Shown in pieces: positions 1 through 53,017 of a DNA stretch of 64,000 nt; position 1 is the first letter of the stretch; each line of letters opens with the position of its first letter. The notes below the pieces were generated by a model. That model worked only from the letters and a program-made list of their open reading frames with translations, searched no databases and was not told the DNA's origin. The translations under genes and the position numbers were made by a program. This DNA is from Pycnopodia helianthoides (lineage: Eukaryota > Echinodermata > Asteroidea > Forcipulatida > Asteriidae). The stretch spans positions 17,519,168-17,583,167 of the forward strand of contig CM063246.1 in NCBI GenBank assembly GCA_032158295.1. The letters are read 5' to 3'.

Positions 1-979
1 ATCATCAATCAACCGGAGGGTTCTTTGTCAGAAAAACCCGCCTACATGTATTGTTGGAAGCCCAGATGTTAAAGATAAGAGTAATTTAAATCAGTAATAA
101 TGACCCCTTTTTTGAGAGTTTAATCAGCCCCATCACTGACGTCAAAAGGAGACACATCATTGGTTGACAGTAGCTACATGTAAGCCTGAGCTTGTGATGT
201 CATACTTCGAGGCTTGTGAAATACCTGGCTAGTAACCTTTGACCTCTTGGTTGGTGTCGTACATAACTATTACATGATAAGGGTTGTATGCGCACACCAG
301 CTCCCTTGAATGTGATGTTTTTGCATTGGGGAGGGGGGCGGGGGGAAGGGGGGGGTTGAAGTGAAACCCTGCCTTATATATAAGGTTATATTTATCTTTC
401 TGTCTGAAGGATACAGATAGGTGACCAGTCTAGCTACTGACCGGTATAATTGCAGCGTAAAACTGGTACATTGGCATCATTGGTCTCCACATGTACACGA
501 ATGTAATTTCAAAAAACAGGTTAATTAATCATCAAAAACTCATTGCCTAACTCTAACCGTACTCCATGGAACAGCATGAGAGACATCTTCAAGTCGTTTG
601 GGAACTTGTTCTGAGAAGTGGAGCAATCAGTCTTGATGGAGTTGATGGATTGTTTGACTTGTTTAATGATGAAAAATGGAGGCAGTGCTGAAAATCAGGG
701 ATGTGAGTTCTAAACACTTCATTCAGAGGATGTTGTTCCCAAGAGTGCATTGGCACGGGAGATGCTGATAGTGTCAGGGATAGAACTTGTACATGGTGTA
801 GATACCAGGGGAGTCGTTTCTGCTTCGTTCATCACACAGCCATTGTGCTGTGGCCTGTATTTGTTTGTTTGTTTTCTTCCTGATGCAGCTACAATGAAAT
901 GAAGAAAAGGTGAACAAGGAGAGGCAGGAAAAAAGAAAATGAAGGAGCGATGAGAGAAACAATTATGATCGAGACAGCC

Positions 980-1358
980 TTAAAGGAACACATTGCCTTG
1001 GTTGGGGCGATTTGGGCTATAAAAAGCGTTTGTTATGAAATGAATATTGTTGGAAAAATATTTTAAAAGTAGAGTATAATGATCCACACTAATATGCCTT
1101 GAAATTGTGTGGTTTTCCTTTTACTTTGTGAACTAACACGATCCGTCAATTTGTGCGTCAAAAATTTTGGTTCCTCTAAATGGTGACCTGTGTTAGTTCA
1201 CGAAGTAAATAGAAAACCACACATTTCGAGGCATATTTGTGTGGATCATTATATTCTACTTTTAAAACACCTTTCCAACCATATTCATTTCAAAACAAAC
1301 GCTTTCAAACACTTTTTATCGCCAAAATCACCCAATCCAAGGCAAAGTGTCCCTTTAA
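980..1358. mobile_element. Foldback MITE with TTAA flanks
   Basis: Two arms of about 165 nt are inverted copies of each other (about 85-90% by eye), with a short spacer near 1150-1185. The ends read TTAAAGG(A/G)ACAC. TTAA on both sides fits target-site duplication by a piggyBac- or Kolobok-type transposase. It has no coding capacity. Confidence 0.8.
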
Positions 1359-2097
1359 GACCTTTTGTTGCTGCAATTTATTATGATCCATGAGTATTGA
1401 TATTTGGAGCCAACGCATGCAGCAAGTCTCTATTTTGCCTCAGGATGACCTGTGATTTTCTACTATGAATAGTATTTAGCCAACATGGGTAGACATGCTC
1501 TGGATTAGAATATCTGAAAAATACTTCTCAAATCTGTTATACCATTCTGCCAAGTAGGAGAAAAAGTGGGACATTTACCAAGAATAAATCCAGAATCTAG
1601 ACTTAAAGCCAAACTAATAATGCCGCAACATTACAGAGTCAAAAGACCAGAAATAACCACCGCATGATGGAACACGTTCCTGTAAGTTATTTCACTTTAT
1701 TCCAGATGACATCCCATTGATATTTGTTGAATGTTTAGGAGCTTTTTTTATCGTCCGATGACTCCCATAAATCACGTCTAACACGTACTTTGAGAAATCG
1801 GTCTTGGCAGACGTTCATAACTGCATGCGGCAATTGATATGATGCTGCATAGCTCAAAATATTAGATTACAATAGTGCCTGAATAATTTTGCGCTTTTGA
1901 AATAGTTATACTTTTTCGGTTGTGAGTACACGCAGCCTGACTATTGAGCTATTAGTGTTTGTTATCAGTTTGCAAATCATTGGAATACCTGAGGAATTAT
2001 TTTGTGTGAAAGGCTGCAATCTGTATTCAAATCATGTTTCTATTGGCTAGCATGGTACATGTAATACAGATAAGTACAAGATAACAAAACAGCTACC

Positions 2098-2258
2098 TTT
2101 ATCTTCAAGCAAACTTGAATCCTGGATTCTGATTGGTCGATCCATAGCTACAAGATTGTGATACTTACCTATTATTGCATGGCCCATAACACACCCTGTT
2201 CTAAGGCCCTGTTCTAACTTTGCGTATTGCGCTCAAGTCAAGTTTGCTTGAAGATAAA
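2098..2258. repeat. Short inverted repeat pair
   Basis: A 21-nt segment at 2098-2118 recurs inverted at 2238-2258. It may be the ends of a small MITE. Confidence 0.6.
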
Positions 2259-2267
2259 TTAACATTG

Positions 2268-2391
2268 GCGTTCGTAGAATATGGAATTTTTTTTAGCATG
2301 TCTGCATCCCATATCCTAATTGGCCTTCGGCCTCAATGGATATGGGACTCACAAGCTCGTTCCTTTCCATATTCCACTCACGCTTGTGTGA
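2268..2391. repeat. Foldback centred on CCTTCGG
   Basis: Nested inverted arms: gaatatgg/ccatattc outside and tcccatatcc/ggatatggga inside, around attggccttcggcctcaat. It reads as a palindromic MITE remnant, and a 68-residue ORF here is an artefact. Confidence 0.55.
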
Positions 2392-3215
2392 TAACCAATA
2401 ATATACATGTACATGAGTTTATCTAACACTAAGGAACAGCAATTTGTTACATGCAGTCCTGCTACTCTGTTCTTCTAAGGGCAAGGCAGATTTGCCCTCA
2501 ATAAAAGGTACCTCAATGAGGCAAATGTCAATTTCTACTGGAACATTTCAATGGGCACCAAGGCAGTAACTGGGGGGGGGGGGGCAGAGAGGCAATTGCC
2601 TTCAATGCCTCCCTGGAGCATCATGCATGTTCATGTAGCCTTTTGAATCATTTTTCACAGTCAAGTAATACAATTTGTGTATGAAAAAAAAACCACCAAA
2701 AGATTTGAATGAACCTATTCCTCTAAACCACCAAGATGTTCCATCTCTTTAAAAAAAACATTCCTGTGTTTTACAGGCTGAAGTCAAAATCTTTGATAAA
2801 TATCAGAAATGTTGTATACCATACATACATTTACATTTAATTGATTAACGTAATTGGTTATGCATTATTCTTTATACAGGAAATTTTTGCCTGTCTATTT
2901 TTGTTTTTGTTTTTGTAAAAGCACTTATAATTACCAGACAATAATAATGTACATCGAGGAGAACTTTGGACGATTACCATCTGAACTCTCAAAACGTGTA
3001 CGGAAGTTTGTCTAAGAAATGATATCACATTACCTTCAGCTAGCTCTGCTCATGTGTACACATCACAATTTGGAATCAAACCAATAAGTCAAAGTTATTC
3101 TTCATGCGGTTATCCAGCACTTTCTAAATAAAGAGTAAGAAAGGGTTAAGTTTGGCAACAACAAGATCTGCAAACTGTTTTGTTTACGATTCTTTAATGG
3201 TTTCTTCATGCACAT

Positions 3216-3410
3216 GAACATCATGTACATTGTATATGAAACATCATGTACATTGTATATGAAACATCATGAAACATCATGTTCATTGTATATGAAACAT
3301 CATGTACATTGTATATGAAACATCATGTACATTGTATATGAAACATCATGTACATTGTATATGAAACATCATGTACATTGTATATGAAACATCATGTACA
3401 TTGTATATGA
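3216..3410. repeat. 23-bp tandem repeat
   Basis: About eight copies of a unit containing catgtacattgtatatgaaa, with one shortened copy near 3262. Confidence 0.9.
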
Positions 3411-3949
3411 TTATGTCTTTATGGATATACACTTTCGCATCTCAAGCAGATACATCTTCCTGTCAGCGAGATTTTAAAATCTATTGCCCATCAAATTTAA
3501 TTAATTACGTTATATTTTTACACAATTTGGTGATTAAATCTGAAACAAATTGGATATTTGAGTCGCCCTGAGCTGGTGAATATAGATGATGCATTTATGT
3601 CTGAGGCCAGAAATTTCCCTAAGGATATATACCCTTGTTTTGAATTTATGGAACAAAATGAGGTTTCATTTTGAATAGATATCTTAAGCGAACGCAGACA
3701 TTTTGGCAAAGTACTTTGGTTTGGCCCAGTTTAGGTGATCATGTGATGTGAAATGAGCCCCCTGATTGGATATCAGTCATGGTGTTGTTTCTATGCAGTG
3801 TTCCATCATTCTACTTGATCTATAGCAGGATATTGGAGTAGTTCAGTTGGGAGTAAATTACATTTTGTAGTCTTTGTTGGCAACTGCCATCCCTGACATT
3901 ATTAATTGTGTTTCGTACCTGGGGGAAAAACACAAAAAGAGAAAGCAAA

Positions 3950-4499
3950 ATGGTAGGGTCATACACTGTACTTTGGCAAGAACCCAAAAAGAAATTGTGT
4001 GTTTTTTTTTGTCCGAAAGGCTACTTGTTATAAAGATGGTAATAATTAGAATATCAATAAAAGTGTATATTTTTCTAATGGTTTATGGTTTATGGTTTAT
4101 TTAAAAACATTTAAATTGCATTGCATTTTGAATTTGCAATTTAAAAAGAAATTAAAGTACACAAAAAAGGTTCAACAAACTTTATGAAAAAAGAAGAATT
4201 TGTTGACAAATTTAAATCTCCAAAGTTCGCGTGCAAGCGACTTTCGGAAATTTTCAAGGTGTCCTCAACACGGCGAGAGATGCGTTTTGTACTCGCTGTC
4301 ACCTCGCTATACGTGGATGGATTTGATGTTCTTGATGTTCTTGATCAAAATACAGTGACAGTTTTTTGCTGTGTTCTCAATAATTTTACACAATATTCAA
4401 CTGAAACTGTCACAGGTGGCTGTTATTGTATCTTCCTTGAAAATTTTGCCTATAAATCAGCATTACGTTGACAAAAACCAAACAATGACCCTACCTTTT
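3950..4499. mobile_element. TTAA-type MITE, GGTAGGGTCAT family, copy 1
   Basis: The ends are TGGTAGGGTCATA and TGACCCTACC, inverted. The right half shares cctataaatcagcattacg with copy 2 (60892-61312). It has internal ORFs but no transposase. Confidence 0.65.
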
Positions 4500-4643
4500 A
4501 GTTGATGATCTGAGGTTTTGGAACGTTGATGAATAAGTTCTCTTCATGTGTTACCACTGAGTATCTTTGTTTGTGTCTCTATTACTTATTTTCAATGTCA
4601 AGTAATGAACCACAAGGGAAAGTGACTGGGTAAATTTAAAATG

Positions 4644-4815
4644 GTTTGGGGTTGAACAAAGAGAACTTGACTAGAGCGGGATTTGAACCAACGACCTCCG
4701 GATTAATGTACCGGCACTCTACCAACTGAGCTATCTTGTAGAGCGCCGGTACGTTAATCAGGAGGTCGTTGGTTCAAATCCCGCTCTAGTCAACTTTTCT
4801 TTGTTCAACCCCAAA
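4644..4815. mobile_element. tRNA-derived SINE in foldback form
   Basis: Arms 4644-4722 and 4738-4815 are near-perfect inverted copies around a 15-nt loop that holds part of an A-box-like segment. Each arm includes the B-box-like GGTTCAAATCC. No functional tRNA can form because the two halves face each other. Confidence 0.8.
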
Positions 4816-5998
4816 CTATTATTTATTTTGTCAGTGATTACCACGTCACGTGACACATATAGAAAATTAAACTTACAGTTCACTCGTTTGGTTACTCTAC
4901 TTCGCTTCAGTTTGATTTATAAGGAAAGTGCCTGATCATCAACTGTTTTGTTGGTTTTGTTGATTACTTTCAGCAATAATGCACGTCGTAATAAACTGCA
5001 AAAATACGTCGATTGACACAGACGTTTGGTTGGATCAACAATTACTGTCCTTACCATCCTATTGATGGGTTGTGTTGACATTTATTTATGTATTCAATGA
5101 CCAAATTAGGGGGCTTGCAAAAGACTGGAAAGGGCCATTGAATATTTGGTAAACAGCAAATGATTGCCAGTACCTCAGAAATCTATTAGAAATATAATAC
5201 CTGTGGAACTTAATTGAAGATGAATCCCCTACTCATAACAAAAGTTATCAAATAATAATAAATGCATAACAAAATTGTATGCATTTATATGTATAGATAA
5301 GATTTGTTGAAATTGCTGACAGAACCAATTTCAGGCTAAACATTTCTAGCTTTGATTAATACAATTGGCAGCCATAAATTTCCATTTTTCTGTTGACCTA
5401 AACATGCAATTAAAAAACAAACACACCAAAAAAAGAAAAAACGAACCATATATTTTAAAATATGTGTATTCTCAAAATACTCACCAGGGCAACAAATGTA
5501 TTTTATTGACATTCTGAGGGGCGCTTTGTTGTCTGTCTCCAATGTTGTAATCATTTCCAGTGGAAATTTTTAGCCTTAAGTTGTTTTGCATACATTATTG
5601 AGATAGATACAGTTTCACTCTTCATTTGTGATGGAACCATTTTGAAGGATGAACATCTGCCATGTGAAATTAAAATTAGAATTTTAAAGGTCACCGGCAG
5701 GAATTGTTGTTGTTTTTTGTTATATAATATCAATAATGCAAATCAATAAATCATGTAATGCAAAACATGTGTACAATGTATTTGGTTTGATGCTGGTCAT
5801 TTTGAATGCATGTGAATTCCATTTTCCATTCTGGTTTGGGGCTAAACGTAAGAGGATCAAGTTTGATTTTGCTATTTTAATCAAAAATAGTACATCCACT
5901 ATATGCTCTGTTGCAAGACGTACATTTTTACGTGTTTATTTGTTTTCTTAGTTGTTATCTACCTCCATGTTTGTCTGTTTGTGTGTGATAATTAATAA

Positions 5999-6131
5999 GG
6001 CCGTATCCTAGTTGGTGGCTACAGCTACGGCTACGACTGTTGCTAAGGTTGTTGCTAAAGACGTCCTGTACTTCAATCCAGGATGATGCTGCAATCCAGC
6101 CATAGCCGTAGCAGTCAATTTGGATAGGGCC
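5999..6131. mobile_element. Short TIR element, GGCCGTATCC family, copy 1
   Basis: It has inverted ends around ggctacagctacggctac and catagccgtagcagtc. About 130 bp with no coding. A second copy lies at 22376-22515. Confidence 0.75.
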
Positions 6132-6576
6132 TAAAATACTATCAGCACGTTTTCATTTCAGTCATTGTTGGCACCCATGACCAGAAACATGTTTTAGCTT
6201 TGGTCATTGATCGTTGCTGTAACAGAGTTGTTGGCTCAGTTAGGCTTAGAATTAGAATCTAAAACAAATATGCAACAATTGAAAGAGTTAAATAAAACAA
6301 ATAAATATGTATGAAGCTTGAGGGCATGAAAACAATTGTATACATGTATACATTGGCTGAAAAGTAACTATAGCACTAAGAACTAACTTTTAAAAAAGTT
6401 TTTAAAAGAGATCATGTTGGAAATGTTGAGTTTAAAAACTGGTCTGCTGTGTGTAAAAAAGAGAACCTGAACCAGGTAGTACAAGTACATTGGACATGAT
6501 ATCTACCTGATTTAAGTATTTGCAATGATTAATATAGGGGATGAGTGGGATCTTCTAACTTATTAAGATACGTTTT

Positions 6577-6968
6577 TTAAAGGAACATTACAGAATTGGT
6601 TTTTCTAACAAAACAATTGCTGGCAGTGTAAGCACTTTATGTAATCCACCATATACATGAACTGACAAACCTGTAGAAGTTTGAGATCGATCTGCCATCT
6701 GGGTCACGAGAAAATAGTGAAAAACCGATTACACATTTGCATGAAATCATATAGATTCAACAAACAAATAAAACGCTCACTGAGCGATAAACTCCAATCT
6801 GAAAATTAGTTTATTCATTTCTCATCAAATATGGCATTTCAGACAGAAATATTTCAAGGGATGTTTTCTACTATCATCATCATTAGACCAAGTAAGTTTT
6901 ATGTAAATCTGTGATCAAAAGTATATTTTACAAGTTTTTTTCTTACCAATTCTGTAATGTTCCTTTAA
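6577..6968. mobile_element. TTAA MITE, AGGAACATTACAG family, copy A
   Basis: It has ends TTAAAGGAACATTACAGAAT and the inverse ATTCTGTAATGTTCCTTTAA, with TTAA on both sides. It is about 390 bp, full length, with no ORF of its own. Confidence 0.9.
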
Positions 6969-7135
6969 GTGATTTGTTGAAACTGTTTAACTTAGAAGCC
7001 TGTTACTTTACTTGCAACTCAAGTTTGTATTTTGTAATTTGTTTATGTTATACTGTAAAGTTCTTTCTGTGTACAGCCATGCATGTATCTGCCAAACATC
7101 AGTTTCTAACTGTCTGTATAATGTTAAATGGCTCC

Positions 7136-45755
<38,620 letters not shown>

Positions 45756-45994
45756 CTCAATTGGAGCAACTCTCGTATTTCTGGCCATCACATCTGAACT
45801 AGTACCTCAACTTAATACACAACCTGGATTGGTCTTCATGGTTGGACACCAGTCTGAAGAGGCACCAGGTCTTGATTACACTTTGTGACACTGTGGCCAT
45901 TGTATGATGAGTCACTTAGAGTTTATAATTGATATCAATACTCTGGATAGGTTTGAGAAACTCAGCCATAAATATTGATTTAAGGTAAAGTGTA

Positions 45995-46000
45995 AATAAA
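45995..46000 (+). promoter_or_regulatory. Candidate CMIP poly(A) signal
   Basis: An AATAAA hexamer lies about 240 nt after the CMIP stop, in AT-rich sequence on the coding strand. It is only a motif match. Another AATAAA at 52950-52955 could be a distal alternative. Confidence 0.4.
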
Positions 46001-49000
46001 GTCATATTAAGACAAACTATGACAATTTTTCATTCTGTGAGACACTGGAAGAAACAGTCCAAAGTTGCGTTCAAAATGTAGCTTCGGTATATTTTTATTT
46101 TGCTTCAACTGGTTCATTTATTTATTTGTTTAAGTTTATTTGGGGGAAGGTTTTCTAAACATTGTATTATTATTATTATTATTATATGGATACAGAAATA
46201 ATTCAAAAGGCACATCTTCCTGCTTTTAAGCCCAGGAGGTCGGTCGAGGGCAGATCAGGTTAGAGTTCACAAAGATAACCTTTGACCTCCCTCACTTTGG
46301 TGATATTGCACTCTGCTGGACAGATGCTTTTGTTGTTGCAAACATTCGCACAGTTATCCAGTTTACTCACAGGCATTTAGTAGAATTAGCTCTTTCTTCA
46401 CTGATTCCAAACAATTTGATTTGAGGGTTGAGATTCTTTGGGGAGGGGCTATGGACCTGTGGATGAGGTCATCAAAGATTTTGCGAGCTGCACGGTTTAT
46501 TTGGTATTAAAGGCCACTTCAAAACCGCTCAAGAATAAGGCCACTTCAAAACTACTCATGAAATGTTGTTAAATTGTTTGTGTGTTTTTTGCACCTGACT
46601 AATGAGTTAACTGTAAATATTATTATTTAGTGCAAGATAATTATGTAATTTAGTGCACACAAACTATAAATGTAAAGTGTTGAAATTGGACATAAATAGA
46701 TGCCTGGATCGTTGGGCTATCAAGATGCTCTTTGAGGACAAAACTCACTAAATACACCTGCAAGGACTGTATGTTGTTATTCTTTAATGTTTTGGAAGGC
46801 AAAACATGATTATGTGCAACAAAGTTAGTGTTTCCGTACACGCTTTGTAAGGAATGTACTTTTGTGGTCCTCTTTGTTTGTTTTGTCGGCCATTTTGAGA
46901 TATTCCTAAGGGGAAGGTACAATAGTGGTTATTAGAAGGGTGCATTCATTCCGCTGATTACCTTCACTGAAATATCAAACTGAGCTGCTAACAGAATAAT
47001 GCAATTACATATTCTTGCAAGATTTTATTTTATCATTTTTTCTTTTTGTGGGATGATGATTTGTTGTTGCTGAAAAGTGAAATTGTTTCAAAGAATCGTT
47101 GATTTTTGTGTTAAATATTGCCATCCAGCATTTAAATACTCTCATTTTGGTCTCGAGTAAGGTGTGTCATCATTTGTTTTGGGAAAGCATTTTAAATGAT
47201 GTGCCAATGACACCAGGAATCTGTAGGAACTTGGGATATCTGATATTCTTATTCCTTTTGTATTTTTTTTATATTTTATTTATTTTTTTTACAAACCAAA
47301 ATTGGTTGGAATGATCAGACCCATTCTAAAATACCAATGTTGTATCAACTCTGAGGTGAAATTTTTTACAGTCCGTGTAAAGTTCGAAGTTGTTAGACAA
47401 GACCAGACGGATTAGTCTGGTTGGATTGATTTTGTCTGGCAAACTAAGAGAATAAGAAAGATGGGACCAATTGGGGCTATAATATGTGACTTAAGGTTGC
47501 AAAATGAGTCAACATTTGCCAGAGCTACCTTTGTGTAACAGACCTTTAAACGGGATCGCTCAATGAAAATCAATGGAACGATCATTGAATTTCATTCTTG
47601 AAATTTCTTGTAACATATTCAGTAGCAAACTACTGAAGATTTTTGTACTTGTTAAATTGAGCTTTAAATTGTTAAGTACATAAAATGAATGCAGACTATC
47701 TTGGTATGATTCAACTATACTGGTACTCATAGCAAGCCTTGTTAAAAAGAACTCATAGAGAAATTGAAGCAATCATGAGAAGTTTTTGCTACATCTGTGA
47801 TTTAAAGATTTAAATTCCACCGCTGAAAGCTAAGTTGCTATCAAAAAATTTGCGACTCTACTTTTCAAAAAGTGGTAGGGCCGTCTAGATATATTTCAGC
47901 AGAAACTATTTTTACACAGCTGTGTTAAGAAGTCATTTAGCTTAGCATTTTACATTCAGACTACCAGGCAAGGTCTGCACATTTTGTATGCAAAGTTAAC
48001 CGGTAACCAAAATTTAATCTGCTTAGGAATGAACTGTTCCACAAGCAACAGCTGTATAAATGAACTCCCATGTTACATTAAGCCTGTATAGTAAACGCAT
48101 ATCGTACAAGTATTTGTAACGCTAAACAATCTGTGCAAGTCAGCAAGTTGCCACCTATAATCAAAAGTATTTTAAACATTGGGGGGGAAAAAAAAAAAAA
48201 AAAAGGAAGCAGAAAAATATGTACATTTTTGTATTAGATGTTTACAATGTAATTTGAAATATTGAATTCAACCTCACAATAAAAACGAATGACTAGTTAG
48301 AATGTCTGATTTACAATTTACAGATTCCAATGTTCGGTGTTTAGGCTAAGATTAAAAAACATGTGGTGTTCAATGGTGTTTGTAATTGTATTTGTATTTT
48401 GTAGAAGCCGATCGTAAAGTTAACAGTTTTGTAGTCACTGTTAGTGTGAAAACAATCATAAAACACTTTAAAAAGAACAACTCTTTGTGTGAAATCTCCA
48501 TTAAGTTCACGGTAAAGTTAATTGTTGGTCTTAGAAGAAACAAGTTTTAGGCCAAAACTCACATACCTATGATTTGAGGTCTAAGTAATTTTTAACAAGA
48601 TTTGACACAGGTGCCTTGATGTGTATGTGCACCAAAATTGTAATTGATTGCAAATGATTTAAGAAATGTGTAATTACAAAATACTGATTAGGGAAAATGG
48701 TGTTTGGGTTAACCCCCGGAATCTTGTCTCAAAGAGGGGTTAAATGTGGTGGTGGGGGGGGGGGGGGCGGGAGTTACACCAAGAATGGCATAGGATATAT
48801 TGTATTAACAGTTAATGTGTTTAATTGAGTTGAGGATGGGAATTTCTTACTTGTTCGGAGCTGCTCAAAATATTTTAAACAGAGTAAAATTGCCACAAAA
48901 GTCTTAAAAGAATGTTACTGTAGGCCTAGTCAGGCGTAAGAGAAAAGCTAAGGTAATAGTTGAAAGCCACATACATATTCTTGCATGGCAGACATGTTAA

Positions 49001-50520
49001 GGAACTTGGATGTGACTATTATGTATGTGTGTGTATAAGAATTATTAAAAACATTTAAAATGGTGCTAAAGAAAATCTTACACGTTATGATTGGGGCTTC
49101 TCGTTGCATGAAAAAAATGTCCAGGCTGTTGTGAAATTTCAGATGTCAGCCAAATTTTTGCATAAATAAGTCTTCTTGAGAAAAACAGAAAAGGGCATTG
49201 CTTAAAAACAGTGATTTGAGAATTCTCCCTCAGAAAAAAAAGAGAAATAAAAGAGAAAAAAAGAAGGAAAAAAAAAAAAAAAAAAAAACTTTGATATGGA
49301 CTTCTCAAACCCTTCCCATTCTTTAATAAATTTGAATATATTGGTGACCGCAGTTAAACTTAATGGAAAGTTACTCAGAAATTAGAGTTGGTTAAGCTAT
49401 GATTAGCCGCGAGTTGTCCATCTGAAGGGCTATTTATTTGGAACGAAATAAAAACACAATTTCCTTGAGGGGACTTTCAACTTTGAAGTTTCCTTATTGG
49501 AATAATGACCATAAATCTCTAGTGTTTTTTTCACTAGTTTTAAAAAGAGACTAGTTTTCTTAAGTCTTATTGAAAGTAAGAGCACCTGCAGACAGTGTAT
49601 TTCTTGAAGACATTGGTCTGTCACTTGCAAGAAACGAAATGAAACTCATGTAAAGATCGCACAGTTGTTTTTACCAACATTCAATATCTGCTCGTCTATT
49701 AGAACCAACTTGCATATAAATACATCTTTTCTATCTTTTCCTCTCCCCTCCCTCTTTCCACTAATTACAGTGAATGGTGGTACACTAAAAATACACATTT
49801 GAATAAAAAATTATTAGAAATTGTAAGACAAATTTAATATAAACTGAACTATTTTTTCAGCATTACAATGCTATGTTTATAGAATAAGCGAGCTGCAATC
49901 AAAGAACTGTGAATAATATGCGTAATAATAGAGATTGAATTTACTTTGTACTTGTCTATTGGAATCATTTCTACGACTGTAGCAAATGCAATGAGAACTT
50001 TAAACCTGATACCGAAGAAGTATCCATGTGGTTTTTATCAGTTAGTTTAAGTTCGGGGTTTTTGAGTATTTTTTTAAGGTGTGAATGAAAACAGACTTTA
50101 ACTCAACTATTACAATTTATGAGGGACTTTGTTAAACATTTTAACAGTTTAGGGATAATGAGACACTGACAAGAATATGCTGGCACTACTCTTGCAAATG
50201 ATTTATTTATTCATTTTTTATTACACATCCAACAGCACAATGAACGCCAATAACAGAGAGAAACATGTGGGAAGAAAACCCACGCCATCAGGTAAGGGAC
50301 TGAAAACCCAATCCAAATGCAAGGCTCTGGTCTGAGGTGGGATTCAATCCAGGGTCCACAGAGGTGAAAGGCAGGGAAGGAAACCAATGAGCCAACCTGA
50401 TTCCCCATAATGTCATTTACATGCATTTGATTTTTGGTTATAAGGTGTGAGGAATTTTATTCTCTCAACAAGAACAACATTGGACGTCAATTCATCTTGC
50501 CTAGTTTCATGACCTTAACC

Positions 50521-50653
50521 GGGGCCCAATTTAACAGACCTGCTAAAGCACAAACAGTAGCTAAGCACAAACAAATCATGCTTACCAAAACAAGGTTACC
50601 AAAACACCATGTCACATGTACCATCTGTGACTAGTATCCTGCTTATTGGGCCC
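50521..50653. mobile_element. GGCCCAATTT family, diverged copy
   Basis: It has inverted ends ggggcccaattta and tattgggccc, with internal gctaagcacaaacaaatc. Confidence 0.6.
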
Positions 50654-53017
50654 AGGAGACTGGCATGTTAACATGTTGGAAAACCGATATGGTTCTTGTA
50701 TAAATGACACATGGAGAAGGTGAGATCACTCCATTACCACAAGATATAATTTAACTCCTAACCATCCTCTACCATGCAAATAATGCACACTGTTTAGGTC
50801 AAGGAGCCTTGGTATAGCGGTTGCTCCAGTGTACATGTGCTGGAACGACTTTACAAACATCATATTTTTGTGTGCATTTTTCACACACAAAAAACAAAAA
50901 CCAATAACAAGCGTGCAAAGAAACTTAACTGTTTACATTCTGACACTCTGGTTTAAATAAACAACCAAAGTTTCAAATATTAAATTTAGTTGTTGAACTT
51001 ACATTGTTCTGATAAAAACAAGCCTGGTAGTTGTGGGGCAAACCTAAACCAATCAAAATTTGCATTAATGACTTTGAAAGCATGAAAGAGTTGGATCTGT
51101 GTTTCATTCTGTTGTTGAATACATTTAAATTGACACTATTTACAGATAGTTCCAATGTTTTTCTGTCCCATAGTTTCAATATTGGGAAAAACTGAGAGAC
51201 ACATTCATTGATAGTCTTTTGTCAAGGCTGTGAGCTGCTTGTACTCTGATGTGTAACCATGTGCTGTAAAATTACCAATAATGGGTGTACCCACTTGTCT
51301 TTTTTGTAGGCGTTAGGTATACCATTGGCATGGTGCCACACATGCCTTGACTGTAGACTACCATACTGGCAAATCCTTAATATTTAAATAAAAGATATTT
51401 TTAAAATATATAATGAACTTCACCAGTTAAAAAAAAAATATTATGTAGACTTAAAAAGTATATTTCACTATTATTTAATATATGTTATTGGTACATTTGA
51501 TTTAAAAAGAAACATGACATCTAAAGAACCTGTGTTATCCTTAAATAGATTTGCATAATCATCAGTAAATTTGGATATTGCAGAAATACCTTGAGTTATG
51601 GAATTGTAATTTCTGAAATTTAAAACCTTTTTCTTTGACAACTTTCCCAATGAGGGTTTTTACAAATAATTTTGTTTTTTATTAGACACATGATCCAAAC
51701 AATGTCTGAAAACAGTCACATTCTGAAGAAAAAAACACAAAGAAGTCCAAACCCAAACAATTGATGTTTTGTCAGAGATTTTGCACATATTCATATCTGC
51801 TTATTACAATTGGTGCAATTGAAATAAGCAATCTTGATTTAAGAGAGTCATTTTGTCAACATTGAGAGTATTTCAGATGGATATAGTTCTGACGTTGGTT
51901 GGTACTGGTACAAACTTTATAATCAGTGAGCTTTCAGATTGAAACTGAACCCTTTTTCGTGATAATTACAAACCCTGTAATTTGTCCTCAAGGAAGATAT
52001 TTTGTCATTTCTTATTCCTGAAAGAAATAAGATTTTGGAATTATTCCATCAAGAATCTTTTACTTGACAATAAAGAGAAGACATATAAGAGTGGAAAACG
52101 AGGATATTAAGAGCAGTAAATTAAAATTTGTGATTGCCATTTATTTGCAAACAGAAATGAGAATTATCAGGCATTTTGTCCGACTTAAGATGTCGTTATG
52201 TCCGCCCGGTGAAAACATTTGCTGTAGACATAAAGAGATCATGCTCTGTAATCTACTACTCTAGCACTGAGGGCTCTGATCATCAAGAGGTCCTTGCAAT
52301 CTATAACTCCAGGGGTTATCACAGTGTTGAAATGCAATTATTTTAACATTCCCAACATTTGGATCCTAGTTTCAGATCTTTTTTTTGTCAGCTTGACTCT
52401 CACTCCTGATTGCAAAATTGTTTATCCCATCAAATTATTAACCACCAGTTGAACTTATACAGAATCCATTTCCACATTAATATATTTTCCAAATGTTAAA
52501 CAAACTATTTTCCGAAGAAATGATGTGAACACAGTGAGATAAGTTGTACTATTTCTACCAAGACGACCTCCACTTGGCATGAGATGGTCCTAGTTTTAAA
52601 AGAAGTTGAATTTTTTGCAAACTGGTTTTAGTTTTTGACCTTTGATCCAGTCAAACAAAAGATGCATTAGTTTTTGACAGAAAAATCTGGTCAAATGAAG
52701 TTATTTCTTACAAATCTTTGTAATACTAAAAAGTGCTATTGTTGCTTGAGTTAATGTTACCAATCTTATGATTGGGCGTGTATTTTGTTCTGCTTTGCAA
52801 GTTGTCTGTTGTCTATTGATAACATTATTGATTGAAAAGAGGGTTTGTTTATTGTCGGTTTCTTTTTTTGTTTTTGACTTACACGTTATTGTGCCGTGCA
52901 CATGCATTTGTCATTATTACTGTAGAATCAGCATGTCAGTGCTGTGTGTAATAAAATAAAACTGTGATACTTCAATTTTTTCCGATGTATACTCATTTGT
53001 TCGTCTCAAGTCTCAAT

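Noticed and set aside
566..691. 41-residue ORF (MEQHERHLQVVWELVLRSG..)
   Set aside because: It looks coding-like but has no recognised homology, splice partner or CMIP similarity; too short to call.
1636..1680. Possible 45-nt exon between ttacag and gtaagt
   Set aside because: Open only in phase 0, which cannot join the phase-2 CMIP exon at 7346, and the peptide does not resemble CMIP.
4670..4790. Functional tRNA gene
   Set aside because: The A-box and B-box-like segments belong to two inverted SINE halves; no cloverleaf with acceptor stem can be drawn.
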